Source: Viscum album (taxonomy: Eukaryota > Streptophyta > Magnoliopsida > Santalales > Viscaceae). Taken from it: a DNA stretch of 64,000 nt. A program made the translations under genes and the position numbers. How positions within the stretch are numbered: position 1 is the stretch's first letter; each line of letters starts with the position of its first letter. The notes under the pieces were generated by a model that was not told the DNA's origin, ran no database searches, and worked only from the letters and a program-made list of their open reading frames with translations. Shown here piece after piece: positions 10,950 through 22,266 of this stretch. The stretch covers positions 1,977,486,576 through 1,977,550,575 of the forward strand of contig OY728136.1 in the NCBI GenBank assembly GCA_963277665.1. The letters are read 5' to 3'.

Positions 10950-13282
10950 TATCTAAATCATTTATATCATTCTAGATATAATGGACTTTTGACCACATGG
11001 AAAAATTTTAATTATAACAAGTTCATTTTGACTCAAGTTCCAAACATCGATAAAATATCCAATATGAACTCAAATAATTAACTAATTGTTATAGCAAGGT
11101 AATAAGTGATAAAAAAGTAAAAATAAACTTGAAAAATTTTATTAATCAAGTTTAAATTATCTTAAGTTTATTATTCAGGAATAACAAGGAATATACAAGA
11201 CAAGTCAGACTTGAGGTAAGGGGTTTCTTATCTCACTTTTAATTTCATGAGATTTCCATTATTCTCCACTTATTTGTTGCATGTGATGTATTGTGTACAG
11301 ACATTTGATATATATTATCATTAATCTCCTTAAATTCATGGTATTATATGATTCATTTGGTGGTTATTAACATTTATTCAAATGACTCAACTGATTACAA
11401 CGTTATAAGGGTTTTTCATCTCACTTTTTATTCTCGTGAGATTCATGCTATATTAGCCACTATTTCCTATTTTGTGGTGTATGAACTACCCATGATTGTA
11501 TTATTGGTGTAATATAATTTAATTTATAGGTATTTACATCTTCATTGTATGATCCTTCTTTCATGGGGTGTGTGTTTCGTGAGTTACCAAATCAGTAAGA
11601 GAATTTCCAATTTCAACTTCCACTCATTGGGATTTACGCATGATTCATTGATTATTTTTACTCCAAGATTATGTGTGGAATCAATATTTATTATCTATGT
11701 AGTAATTTCCACTCCCCTTTGTGTGGATATAATTTTGATACACATAATCACTCTATTGAAAAATTCTCAAGTCATCGATATGAACTTGATAAGAGTAATC
11801 TTAACTCAATTTTCATTCATTGAGTTAAACATCAAATTCATTGGCATTATTGTTACAAGAATATGTGTGAATTTCCTATGATTTATTTACACTGAATATA
11901 TAATCATATTTAGTGTATTTATAATTTTCACACATAATTATGACATTAATATATCCTTAACCTAAGGATACGATCTTTATAAGGGATTTCATCTCATCTT
12001 ACATTCCATTGATACTTCTTTGTTGTTATGCACCAATTCACTTTTATTTGGTGTATATAATGTAACATGACATATATATCATGAATACCTTTATTCTCAT
12101 TAAATTATTAAGTTTTTATTGCCTCAATTATTTGTATTCAAGTGTCTCTCATTTGGATAGGAACTCTAACTAAAATATAATTTTAAATTTTTTAAAAATT
12201 TATTCTTCTAAATATTTCTCATTATTGTCCATGTTTTTAAAATGGTTTTAAGGATTTATTTATATGGACATTAATGTCTTAAAATTAAAATTCCTTTTAA
12301 AAGTTTCAAAGTGGTATGGGACAAATTGATTCAAAAATCTATTTTAAACAATTTGTTGATAAATAGTGATACTTTTGAATGATTTGAAGGAAAAAGTGGA
12401 TACTTCTCTCAAATAGTTTTGATGATTATTTTCATCTATGTTAATATCATTCATTATTATAGATTTATGTTAATTTATTATAATAAAATCTTCCATATTG
12501 TATTGGATGATTTATGTTTGACTGTGGATGTGCTATTTTTATACCATTCATGGTTTATGGTTAAATTATTGACATTTCATATGCTAGTTTAATACGTAAG
12601 TTTATGTTATGTTTAAACCTTATCATATGAGGAATTAATTGGACTTAGTAAGTGATGGGTGGAGCCCGCTATAGCTCCTCGATGCATCGGTAGGTCTCAT
12701 GCGACAAACTAGTGTCTTGGAACAAGGCCTTCAAAAAATCTTATTTGTAGTCTTGGCACGAGGCCTTGACTATGTGGTTATGATTTCCGGTATTATGCAT
12801 TCCATCATTGTGAGATTAGCTATTGATATTTCATGTGGTTATTTTACTAGTAGAATGCCCATGACTATTTTTTATTATGGAATTATTTACTCAGCTCATA
12901 TTCTTACCATAAAGTGTTCATGTTTTCTATTTTTAAAGGTATGTGTTTTCAATTATTCACCATGCCTAATGTTTATGTTATCTTCCACTGTATTGCTTAC
13001 TCTTACTATGCATTTGAGCTCACCCCTTTCTTATGTTTCTTTTTCCCAAGATATGAAGAAGTTAGTTATGTGTGACTTACAGGAATAATCTTGGAAACTT
13101 GGATGAATCTAATGGAATAAATTAATGTTGTTTTTTTTTCAAGTTGTAATGTTGAACATATGTATGTATATTGTTTCCAAGACTGCTAAAATTATCGGTC
13201 ATTCGGGACTCGATTCCTTGTAATCATGCCAATATGATAAAATAATGCACCAGATCCTGCATTCTAGGGTCAGGGAGTTACA

Positions 13283-13287
13283 TGGTC
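13283..13287. repeat. Right target-site duplication of E1 (TGGTC)
   Basis: Identical to 1118-1122; see that entry. Confidence 0.95.
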
Positions 13288-14060
13288 CCAATAGAGAAAT
13301 CTCACCCACTTCTATCTAGCATAAAGGTGATTGATACAGTTGACCATAAATCACCTCAAATGGATCTATTCTCATCATGGATTTGAAGCTTTTGTTGTAC
13401 ACAAACTCCACCAATCGCAAATGGTTATCCCATAAGCCTCTAAAATCCAATACACATGACTGAATCATGTCTTCCAATATCAGGTTTTCCCACTCCATCT
13501 AACCATCTATTGGAGGATGATATTCTATGTTGACTTTGATCTGTAACCCCATTGCCTTATGAAGGCCTTCCAATAATCAAGTGGTGAAACATGGGTCCCT
13601 GTATGAAATGATAGATGATGGGACACCATGAAGCCTCACTATCTTCTAAAAATACAACCAACCCAACTCATCCACTTCAGTTTAGTCCTTGATCAGAATG
13701 AAATGAGGTAATTTGGTCAAATATTCAATAACCACCCATATATAGTTCCTCTCCTAGGGTGTATGAGGTAAGATAATGATAAAGTCCATAGAGACCTCAT
13801 CTCACTTCTAGGTAGGAATGGGTTGTGTTTGAATAAAACCAAAGGGCCTATTTTGCTCGGTTTTGACCCGCTGACATGTATATCACCTGATACAAAGTCA
13901 GATATATTCCATATAATACATGGCCACAACAACCGGTGTCAAATGTCATAGAGAATCCTGGTGGTCCTAGGGTGAACATCCCACTAAGACTAATGGCTAT
14001 CCTACATCACCACATTATATAAATATAAAAACACTATGAAGTGAACCTTGAAGCAAAAAA
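13288..14060 (-). pseudogene. Integrase core relic of element O
   Basis: The minus-strand translation follows the gypsy integrase core. From high to low coordinate: a VSMDFIIILPHTP block (first catalytic Asp), VVIEYLTKLPHF, KIVRLHGVPSSIISYRDP, an EYHPPIDG block near 13500, then LEDM..CVLDF, LWDNHLRLVEFVYN and IDPFEVIYG. The second catalytic Asp (usual SDR-D/G) is Tyr in SYRD, and stops interrupt the frame, including one right after IDG. The 60-codon frame 13316-13498 is the intact tail. The domain stops at 13287, where E1 is inserted, and continues at 1122-580. Confidence 0.88.
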
Positions 14061-14299
14061 CAACCTAAGAAGACAACAACCACTCATTGGGAACCTCCTC
14101 TCAAATTATAAACTACATGGAATGTTGAAATAGATCATCACTTAGTTTTTCTTCTAGAATCAACTCTAAAAGGGAATGCATCAACTGAACACTAGAAAAG
14201 AAAGAGCCTCCACTATGCTCTTTATTTTTTCAGATGTACGTGGGAAAAATTCCCCATTAGAGTCCATTCATCATTGGACTATTTCAAGGATAACACAAG

Positions 14300-14650
14300 A
14301 ATCTTCATGCTTAGGGAATCCACAACCACATTCCCTTTACCTAGGGTATTGACAATATCAAATTCAAACCTTTGAAGATACTCAACCCAATGGTGTTTCC
14401 TCAAATTCAGATCCTTCTGGTAGAAAATGTAGTTCAAGCTCCTATGATATGAGTAAACTATAAATTAATCCCCTAAAAGGTAGTGATGCTATGTTTTCAA
14501 ATCATGCATCACTTTGACCATCTCTAGGTTGTGTGTTGGGTAGTTCCTTTTATTTGGTCGAAGTTTTAGAGATCTATACACCACCACATCGTTATCCTAC
14601 ATCAACTCACACCAACGAACCATACCTGAAGCACCAAAAAAGAAAGAATA
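14300..14650 (-). pseudogene. RNase H relic of element O
   Basis: Minus-strand order: FFFGASGM (usual VYTDASGIG, with the first catalytic Asp lost), LRPNKRNYPTHNLEM, a block matching HALK-WRHYLYG, SLNYIFYQKDLNLR and WVEYLQRFEF, then GKGNVVVDSLS (usual GKANVVADALS). This order and spacing is that of gypsy RNase H, which removes the RNA strand during reverse transcription. Stops are present. Confidence 0.85.
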
Positions 14651-14719
14651 TCCCTTCCTTGATTCCATTAAGTTCAAAATTGTGGTAGTGTTCAAATGTT
14701 ACTTAATATCCTCAAAAGA

Positions 14720-15440
14720 GACCTGAAATTATAGGATCCATTCAAACATTACCCCTTTATAGGTATGTGTGATCATGGGTGAAGTAAGATGAGATAAATA
14801 TCTAATAAACTGCCTATAATACCCCATTAGGCCCAAAAATATCCTAACTTCAAATATTCTATTCATTTTTTCCCATGAAATCACTAATTTTATCTTCTCA
14901 GGGTCCATCAAAACCCCATGTTCCGAGATCACATGACCTATAAACTTTAACTCCTTGATCAAGAAGGTACACTTGGATATCTTATCATAGAGACATTGAT
15001 ATCAAAGAGTTCCTAGAATGATCCTCAGGTGCTTCTCATGCTCTTCCTTATTCTTAGAGTAGACTGGGATGTTTTACACAAAAACCATAATAAAGGAGTC
15101 AAGGTACTTATAGAACACCTGATTCATAAGAGCTATAAAAACCAATGGAGCATTCGCCAACCCAAAGGGAATGACCAGATGCTCTAAGTGTCCATACCAA
15201 CTTTGGAAGGTTTTTTTAGTGATACCCATCTCTCTAAACTTGACCTGATGATACCTGAAATGTATGTTTATCATGGAGAAACACCTTTCTCCCTTGATCT
15301 AATCAAAAAGTTAATCAATAAATGTAAATGGGTATTTATTCTTAGTTATTACCTTATTCCACTTTTGGTATTCAATTCACAACTAGAGATATCTATTTTC
15401 CTTTTTAGAAAACAACACAAGGGTGTCCTAGGGTGAGATT
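14720..15440 (-). pseudogene. Reverse transcriptase relic of element O
   Basis: Recognisable blocks on the minus strand: a degraded KKKDGS-like start near 15400; FRYHQVKF (usual SGYHQIRV); GHLEHLVIPFGLANAP (usual MPFGLTNAP); MNQVFYKYLD; then MVFV followed by a stop and N where the catalytic F-I-D-D should be. Next come VYSKNKEEHEKHL, LKFIGHVISEHGV, FLGLMGYYRQFI and KGVMFEW. The polymerase active site is therefore destroyed. Long frames at 14729-14962 and 15074-15274 are pieces of this domain; 15188-15436 on the plus strand is a shadow. Confidence 0.92.
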
Positions 15441-15940
15441 CTTGGGAAAATGAATACTTTGGATTCCAAATAATTCATCTATATCTTTAATTCCATTAAC
15501 TCAGTGGGGGTCATATGATATGAGGGGAGAGATATCGGTTGTGTTCCTGGTTCCAAAATGATGGTGAAATCCACATCCTACTTTGGAGGAAACCCTGAAA
15601 ATTTTTCTGGAAACACATATTAGAATTCATCTCACATATGAGGTAATATACCCTCAAAACCTCTACCATTACCCTCCATCACAAGAGAAGAGACCTAGAA
15701 AACAATATTTTCCAATTCCAAACATGGAGGTCTATCCCTAAACAAGGATCCCATTCACCTTGGAATACTTGAGTACTCCCATCGGGTGCCATAAATATCA
15801 CTCGTCAATAGTGAAAATCAATATGTGCCTTGAAACACACCGTCTAGTCCATACCAAGGATCACATTTAAGAGTTCCATTTTTAGAACTAGTAAATCCCA
15901 TTCCAACTCAACCTCTGACAAAGTGAGAGCACAATATTAA
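15441..15940 (-). other. Protease-RT linker of element O
   Basis: This lies between the protease and RT relics in the expected order. It is too decayed to place motifs with confidence. No inserted element is visible. Confidence 0.4.
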
Positions 15941-16160
15941 CACTTGAATCACTATTTTATTTTCATTCCAAGTGAAATCACCAACTCCATGGAAAATTTC
16001 ATAATCTCAATTTGTAGTTTTAAAAATTCCACTGGATGGGAAAAAATGAAGGAGTTAAAAGCACCCATGTCAAAAAAAGAAATAGCTATGGATGATACAA
16101 TAAGAACCATACCTCAAATTATTATAGGACATGAATCTAATTCCATTGGATATTGATCCA
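15941..16160 (-). pseudogene. Aspartic protease relic of element O
   Basis: On the minus strand, ISFFDMGAFNSFIF (about 16040-16085) matches the retropepsin active site, usually DTGASHSFIS. The catalytic triad is now D-M-G. Following it, VEFLKLQIEI fits the flap-side sequence. The domain would cut the Gag-Pol polyprotein. It is inactive by its Thr-to-Met change and nearby stops. The plus-strand frame 15944-16156 is a shadow. Confidence 0.75.
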
Positions 16161-16349
16161 TAGCATGGAGTTTCTTCGTCTCCACCATTTCCTAAGACCA
16201 ATTACTGACTTGTGGTTTTACTTTAATATGAATCTTCCCATATGAGAATCTATCCTTAACACCATGGATGATAGATTGATAACTCATTGACTTTGATGCA
16301 CTAACTGAGCGAGTAATTACCTCTGGGCTAAGGAGCCTACACCACTCTA

Positions 16350-16425
16350 AGCCAACATTCCACCCTTATAGAACCTATTCAAATTCCCTAAATTTCCACA
16401 CTGGTGACAGGGTCATTTTGGAATT
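16350..16425 (-). pseudogene. Gag zinc knuckle relic of element O
   Basis: The minus strand reads CHQCGNLGNLNRF, a CCHC knuckle in which His has become Asn and the last Cys has become Phe. It lies between gag and protease as expected for gypsy elements. Confidence 0.6.
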
Positions 16426-16930
16426 GTACACACCACCCATATGTGCCTTGGTCTTCTACACTAGTATCATACAACTGATCCAAAACTAGTGGTCATAGAT
16501 GAAGGGGTTCAAGAAGGATGGATTAAACTACCAGCTCTCTTCCTTTATTTCTCATCTAAGTTCCTTTTCTTTTCAGATGAGCCATCACCTCCCTATTCCA
16601 CTATTGGATCCACCCCATAAAAAACATATTTTTCAACACAATCAATCTCTACCATCAGGGATTGGTTGAATATTTAAGCATACATATTCATCTTAAATAA
16701 GAATACATATGACCTATTTTCCATCCAAAACATCATATAAACACAATGAGCCTTCAACTACTCATCCATCCATCCAAATTTACTTTTTTATTTTCCAACA
16801 CTTTCAATGGGGAAAGTGATAACTCTCACAGTTCAGCAAATCAAACATCAAAATAGACCATTGACTTGTCAAACATGAGATTGAGATGATTGGAGTCCAA
16901 TTCCCTAGATAATTTCCATGGAAAAGACTT
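16426..16930 (-). other. Decayed gag spacer of element O near the LINE 3' edge
   Basis: No motif could be placed. The junction between gypsy gag and the LINE fragment must fall somewhere between about 16.7 and 17.2 kb. A T-rich run (CTTTTTTATTTT, 16782-16795) could be a remnant of a LINE poly(A), but no matching target duplication was found. Confidence 0.35.
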
Positions 16931-16933
16931 TAC

Positions 16934-17224
16934 CTAGAATCCTGGATCATCTTCAAGAAGTGATTCATAACAAGTTGTCAAGTATTCCCATGTTTTCATG
17001 TACTCTTCTTTGCTAATTTTCCCCCTATTGAATCCTCTAACCAATATGCAGTCTTTCTTGTTAATCCACTCCCCTTTCTCCTCGATACATTCCACTCGGA
17101 GAAATCTAATCTTCATTTGATCAATATCTTCCCTTGTCTCCTTAATAACCAGAACATCATCCTTCATTTCCTCACCTGAGTGCATGAGTAGATCCATCTT
17201 CTTATCTGAATCAATATCCCCCAA
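16934..17224 (-). pseudogene. Open frame of uncertain origin, possibly LINE ORF2 endonuclease start
   Basis: An open frame of 96 codons, rich in Asp, Glu and Lys. DVLVIKETREDIDQMKIR resembles the DIVFLQETK...M segment near the start of plant L1 endonucleases, and the frame lies downstream of ORF1 where ORF2 is expected. The rest (EEYMKTWEYLTTCYESLL) matches nothing I know. It could instead belong to gypsy gag. No catalytic site can be shown. Confidence 0.3.
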
Positions 17225-17751
17225 GCACTACCAACTGACAAGAGGCCCTTCCACATGCCGCTGAAGATCTTTCTCTGTTGCTACCATCACCTCTTTAGAT
17301 TGAGATTTTCATTCTCCCTGCTGATCAGTTGCCCTTGTAGTAGCCACAGGTTCTACAGACACCCGGTCATTGGAATCTGTGCCACCTTCTTTCCTACCAT
17401 CCTCATGCTCATCATATCCCTTCCTCTTGTTTTTGTAATTGTTATCTACATTATTAGTACCCATCAGAGGAAGTTTACCCTTAATTATAGACCTCGTAAC
17501 AAGAGGACTAGGTAAGTTAGAGTAGTCCTTCCTCTCTCATGTCCTACGGTTATTCTTAATAAAACCTTCTGAATCAATAATTGTATTCTAGCCCTTCCTT
17601 TATGAGGATCGAAAATATTCCTCTGCAAATCCCACTTCTACGGGCTCAACGGGTGAGTCCGGGACTAGATCTGCCTCCTATTGAGTATCCCCCTTATTAG
17701 AGAAGGATCCTATCCTTGTGTATCCTCCATCTTTATGCCTTCTCCAAGAAT

Positions 17752-19080
17752 CTAACAGTCTTCTTCTCCTAGAACATCAAACCGGTTCTGAGAATTTTTA
17801 AGCATGCCTCCTGTTTTAACCTTCTCGACATAAGAAGATTGTGCCTGCATGTACTGCACTACCAATTACGGACCCTTTGATTTGACGAAGCCATGACCCT
17901 TGTATTGAAACTGCAATGAGGTGTCTCCACTAGAGGCTGGATACACACCCGCTGCATCCCTAACCATAGAACTACTGGGTAAAGATGAATCCAGTTTCCT
18001 AACCATCTCAGCATCCAAATGTGGATCCCTCTCCTCAAGACATGTTTCCTTCTCCTGGACCAATCCAGCAGTCCTGCGGACCCCATTGCTTCCAACAGCA
18101 CACGTTGCATCAGGAGAACACCCAACACCCAAATCATCTTTCAGTCTACTAAAAATTTCAGAAATGGTGGGGTCGCGCTGAGCATCCATAGCTGGCTTCT
18201 GAGAAGCCTCCACACCTGGAGAGACATGTTGCCCAACGGCCTCCAACACCTCTGTTATAGCCCCACGTAACTCCACTTGCTCACCCAAAATCGCCACTAC
18301 TCTCAACATTTTCATCAGCGTTCCACTTTCTTCTCGTGTGATAGAAGAAAATCAAGTCACTCCAGTAGCCAACTAACCCATCTCAGAGGCCTTGTGTACT
18401 GCACCAGGATCAGTATGCTAGAGATCCTTAGGTAAATATCTCCGAGTAAAAGGAGAAGAGATTTTACGGAATTTGCTAACTTCGTGACCCCACTGATTAC
18501 ATCCTACACAAAACTGGACCCATGAATCGTAGCATACCATCTGTTTCCAGCGAATTTATCCCTCAACCTCAATCATTATGAACTCCACTGGACTTTTCAA
18601 GACATCAACTTCGATGCAAATTCTTGGAGAAATTGGGTGGAAAACCGAGCGGGTATGGGCATCGGAACAGAGGTAACGACCCATCATATTTCCAATCAAC
18701 TGAAGAATTCTTGGATTCTGGAATGGTAATGGGAGACTATGGAGAGAAATCCAGATTTTCGTAATCGGAGAGTCGCGTAATAGGTGAAATGTGAAGGACC
18801 ACTGAAAGAGGAAGAAACGAAAACCCTCCATGGAACACAGAGCATTAGCCCAAGCCTTGCACAGATCCTCCTCATTCGAAAATTGAATCATAATATGCCT
18901 TGAATCTATAAGTCCAACAGCTTCCCGATCCTGCAAATGCCATGAAGAGGAGACAAACCTGTCGAAAGCATCAATGGAGGGCTGCTTCTTCCCAAAACGA
19001 GCGACCATCGTAAGGTCCAGCAGCGTTGAGGATTCCGTGAGTTCTAGAGTAGAAATTGGAATAGAAAGATCGACATACAC
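17752..19080 (-). pseudogene. LINE ORF1 (DUF4283 nucleic-acid-binding protein), broken by stops
   Basis: One reading frame of about 443 codons runs from ATG 19080 to a stop at 17752-17754 without a frameshift. It is interrupted by a handful of in-frame stops, including 18556-18558 and 17866-17868. Codons 1-174 are a DUF4283 domain: FGKKQPSIDAFDRF, GLIDSRHIMIQFSNEEDLCKAW, FFLFQWSFTFHL..SPITKIWISLHSLPL, IGNMMGRYL and ICIEVDV. Just after it (about 18490-18545) is the zinc knuckle CVGCNQWGHEVSKF, with the last Cys changed to Phe. A low-complexity tail ends in NRFDVLGEED, typical of the ORF1 C-terminus. The protein would coat LINE RNA. Plus-strand frames at 17921 and 18019 are shadows. Confidence 0.88.
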
Positions 19081-19289
19081 ACAGGACTAAACTTTAGGGC
19101 TCACTTCAATAGAGGGAAAGAAAGGGAGGGAACATGGATATGTAAAAGGGGAAAAATAAGGTCTGCTAGAGGGTAATAGAAGTGAAGGATCTTCTACCCC
19201 CCTCTCCGGCCGAGGGGGACTGAGGAGGGAAGACGACGCCGCAGCCATGACCTACGCCATGGGAGGCAAGGGAGGCAGAGTGAAACGAT

Positions 19290-19660
19290 TATTTTATCTA
19301 TTCCTTATTCCACACCACTCTTCAACTACTCATTATAAACCACTTTAGGTGTGAAACATACCAATTCAGAAAAGTTGTTGGCATATTCCAACACAGTCTG
19401 ATCTCCCTAATGGAGATCTATAAAATCTTAGGCCATGGAAAGGGCCTAGGTCTTTGGGAAATACTACTCATTAAATATGAATTTTAAGTCCTTCTAACCC
19501 ATCTGCTCATGCTTCCCAACTTTAACCACTAAGTCCCACCACCCAATACTGGGACCTTCTAACATAAACAAATTACACTTCACTTTGACCACCTCATAAG
19601 TATCAAGAAAATCAAAAATTATCCTGAAATTTTTAGTTCAATCCTCAATTTATTAGGGTT
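19290..19660 (-). pseudogene. Gag core relic of element O
   Basis: The minus-strand translation shows the retrotransposon gag core in order: CNLFMLEGPSIGWWDLVV (usual L-x-G-A-x-WW), a YFP block, DFIDLH-stop-GDQTVLEYANNFSELVCF (usual EF-x-L-KQGDQTVxEYxxKFxxLxRF), then TPKVV. Stops are frequent. It is cut at about 19285 by the LINE. Gag forms the particle that packages the element RNA. Confidence 0.85.
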
Positions 19661-20008
19661 TTGTTCAACCCCAAAAAGAATTGGGTTTTTTCTTGAGAAT
19701 ATTTTGATCTTTATCCTTTTCTAGACTCATTTTATATTTCTTCACATGATCGGGACAAGATAATTCTCCCTGATTTAAATTTCAGACATCCTGAACCAAG
19801 ACTTCCACTAATTTCTAATCAACTGGTGAGGGAGAACTCTCTTTGGACTCTTCCAGATACTGAACAAGATGTATTTATGGAGGAATTATTCTGCATAAAT
19901 AAAAAAGGCCAAATAAAACATTAACACATCATCTGGAGAAAAAATCAGCAACAACAACATTCAATCATTTCCATAAATCAAGACAAAACCATAACAAAAA
20001 CAATAACA
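19661..20008 (-). other. Leader and gag start region of element O
   Basis: This lies between the gag core and the inferred LTR end. Sense-strand sequence is decayed. No clean start codon or primer site is visible; an iMet site would be expected here if the element is Tekay-like. Confidence 0.4.
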
Positions 20009-22203
20009 TGCCACACCACTCCACCCCCGCTTATTGTCCATGTACGGTCTATAGCCTATAAATATGACTTAGAGGAGGATCCAAACCAAATCCAAAACAT
20101 CCCATGTTGTCCTAAGGCCTATCATGAGGAGTGTTGGATAGAAAACCCACTCACAACTAGATCCTCAAGCCTTGACAGTCCTAACTCTGGTCTATCTAGA
20201 CTCTCCCAAATAACATGACCCAATGAAATGGGAAAACCTTCTTTAAAACCATTTTTCATGAAACAATCCAAGATTCAATCTAACTTGTCACCCGACCCGG
20301 CTTATAGAAAGGATCAAAGGGAATTCTAGATCCCCACAAGATAACAACTAGTGTATGGGCATCAAACATTACAGGTGGGAATGATTTATCCCATAATAAT
20401 CAACCATAAATAGCCCAAAGTCATAATATATCACATTATAATCAATAACCACAACCAAAAGTATAACTAAAATGATTTAAAATTTTAACATTTTATAAAA
20501 AAAATCAAAATACCAAAAACAAAGAAGGGAACCGGCTATACAACCAAACCTCCATGCAACAAGAGGGTCAACACCCTCATGCCACTACCACCAACACCTA
20601 GCAAGGAAATAACCCACTAACAATTGAATCCACCATCACCACCATAGAATAAATTTTCTTTACCTAGGTCAAACATAATAACATCTACATACACCTGAGG
20701 GTGTATATTGGGTGTGATCTAATTCTCAATAGGATACCACCAAAAGTGATTCCATGCATCAATATCATAAGACAAATTACCATGATAGTTTTTAAGAAAA
20801 CCAAAGATACAATTTTAAATAAAACATGTTTTGAAATTAAAAACATAGTAAAGATGTCAATAAGCTAAATGGTAAGAATAACCTAAGCACCATGGGAAAT
20901 CCCTAAGGCACTAGTGTTAGTGGGGTCCTAATATCCTTGTACTCTCAATGATTAAACCATCTCCTAGACATAATGTTCCTGGTCAATCCACCAACCTCCA
21001 TCCCATAAATTTTTACCTAGTGTTGTTAAATAAACCTATTAGGGAGACTAGGCCTCAACCCTCTCAACTCACCTATTGTATTATACCTATTATACCCACC
21101 TAGATACCTAGGATTCACTTATGATCAATTCCATTTACTATATCACATGAACCATCTCTAACACGTACACACTTCCAACAATAGAAACACACATGAAGAA
21201 CAACCATTTTCAATAATAAGATTCTCATTTAACCCATACACATAGAAAAACCTTTTTAAAACATGATTCTCACAACCCACACAATTCATATAACCCATTT
21301 AGAAACCATAGCAAGAATACTAAAATCATCAAACAATGTTAAAGAATGGAACCACCTGCCTCTTGCTTGGAAACTTATGAAAACCAGTTGGAAAACACAA
21401 CTGCACCAAGGAAAGAACCTATAAAGGAAATATAACACCATATATGTCAATATTTAACCTAGTAAACAAGTTCGAACCCACTTTAGAGAAACTAATCTAC
21501 TATAGAAGGGAGAATCCAACAAAGAAGAGGGAAGAGACCAAGAAGGAGGAAAATAAAAGTGGAGGGACTTACTTGAAGGTTCCTTGAAGATCCAAGGATT
21601 AAATAAAAAGGGTGAACGAAGGGGGAAGGAGGTGTGTCTATGGTTAGGGAGGCAGAACGGGTTGATTGGGGGGGTATTTGGTGTTAAAATCAGTGAAGTT
21701 TAGTGTAGTAGTTTCAATATTTTTTAAATATCTAGAAGCCCTCATGGTTTTCCAAAACAAGTAATAACCATGTGGAACCTCTTTAAAAAGAGAAAATAGG
21801 ATTCAAGGTTTTCTTGGAGGGGGAGCACACTAATGATCCTAGTCATGTAAATCAAATAGAACCATTGTATTAGCTGCATGGTTAGCTTGCATGCTCGTGC
21901 AATAGGCCATGTAACCTAGAAAGTACCATTATCCAGGAAGCATGGTTTTCACTAGGATGGTGCATAATTTATACATATCTGGCACAAAAAATACAAAAAC
22001 TGTGATTCACATTCTTTTAGTCCAAAGAATCCCAGTAAATCCAAGAAATAAATATAAGACAAAAAATACAAGAGAAAATACCTCAAAATAAAACTATTGA
22101 TATGACACTCTAAAAAATCTCAGTAAATCCAAGAGATAAATATAAGACCAAAAATACCAGAGAAAATACCTCAAAATAAAACCATGAATATAAAACTCTA
22201 TGT
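20009..22203 (-). repeat. 5' LTR of element O (edges inferred)
   Basis: The right third (from about 21550) aligns with 1-545. The left edge is inferred from the sense-strand ending GGGGGTGGAGTGGTGTGGCA, which looks like a gypsy LTR end, and puts the LTR at about 2.2 kb. The right edge falls at the end of an 88-bp tandem duplication (22028-22115 and 22116-22203) that has only one counterpart in the other LTR. The sequence is AT-rich with no gene. Confidence 0.65.
22028..22203. repeat. 88-bp tandem duplication in the O 5' LTR
   Basis: Two copies begin AATC(C/T)CAGTAAATCCAAG and contain AGAGAAAATACCTCAAAATA. The 3' LTR (about 450-545) has a single copy, so the duplication arose after the LTRs separated. 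Confidence 0.85.
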
Positions 22204-22266
22204 AGAGATTTCCTTTCTAGGAAAGATAATGAAGTTGGAACTAGAGTGATATATGGGGATTTTTCA
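22204..22266 (+). pseudogene. Possible N-terminal gag piece of element 4A
   Basis: About 60 bp left between the O LTR and E2. One frame contains LSRKDNEVGTRV, weakly like the E3 gag start (APSRRNENSS). If real, O inserted just upstream of the 4A gag and E2 just inside it. The match is too short to be sure. Confidence 0.3.

Larger units (their letters stand above)
1123..13282 (+). mobile_element. E1: non-autonomous LTR retrotransposon with giant LTRs (LARD/TR-GAG type)
   Basis: This is a complete 12.16 kb element. The LTRs are 1123-5910 (4788 bp) and 8492-13282 (4791 bp), both TGTAAC...TTACA. The internal region is only 2581 bp. A primer site for tRNA-iMet follows the left LTR, a polypurine tract precedes the right one, and TGGTC flanks both ends. 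The internal region holds only a gag relic with two CCHC knuckles, so mobility would need proteins from a relative. Segments of the two LTRs aligned by eye differ at roughly one base in 10-15, so the insertion is not recent. It sits inside the integrase region of element O. Family relatives are E3, 4A and 4B. Confidence 0.96.
8492..13282 (+). repeat. E1 3' LTR (4.8 kb)
   Basis: Runs from TGTAACATCC to GGGAGTTACA and is colinear with 1123-5910 throughout. TATA box at 10099. An open frame of 129 codons (12699-13088) corresponds to the 116-codon frame of the left LTR. It is the same sequence with scattered changes, hydrophobic in its middle, with no recognisable domain. A TA microsatellite lies at 10921-10949. 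Confidence 0.95.
16930..19285 (-). mobile_element. LINE (plant L1-like) fragment inserted in gag of element O
   Basis: This minus-strand insert begins at about 19285, next to gypsy gag sequence. It is GC-richer than its surroundings, as plant L1 5' ends often are. It has a purine/pyrimidine-rich leader, an ORF1 relic with DUF4283 and zinc knuckle, and a region with little similarity to ORF2. The large ORF2 (endonuclease, RT) is missing apart from a possible trace at 16934-17224. LINE copies are normally cut at the 5' end; this one keeps 5' and lacks 3'. I could not find a poly(A) tail with a target duplication, so the left edge is approximate. Confidence 0.75.

Noticed and set aside
17866..18315. 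Stand-alone host gene of 149 codons
   Set aside because: It is in the same frame as the DUF4283 domain upstream and is the tail of LINE ORF1. Opposite-strand frames here are shadows.
20715..20750. Primer binding site for element O at GGATACCACC
   Set aside because: Only part of the iMet site could be matched, and the position would leave an odd LTR length; not enough to call.
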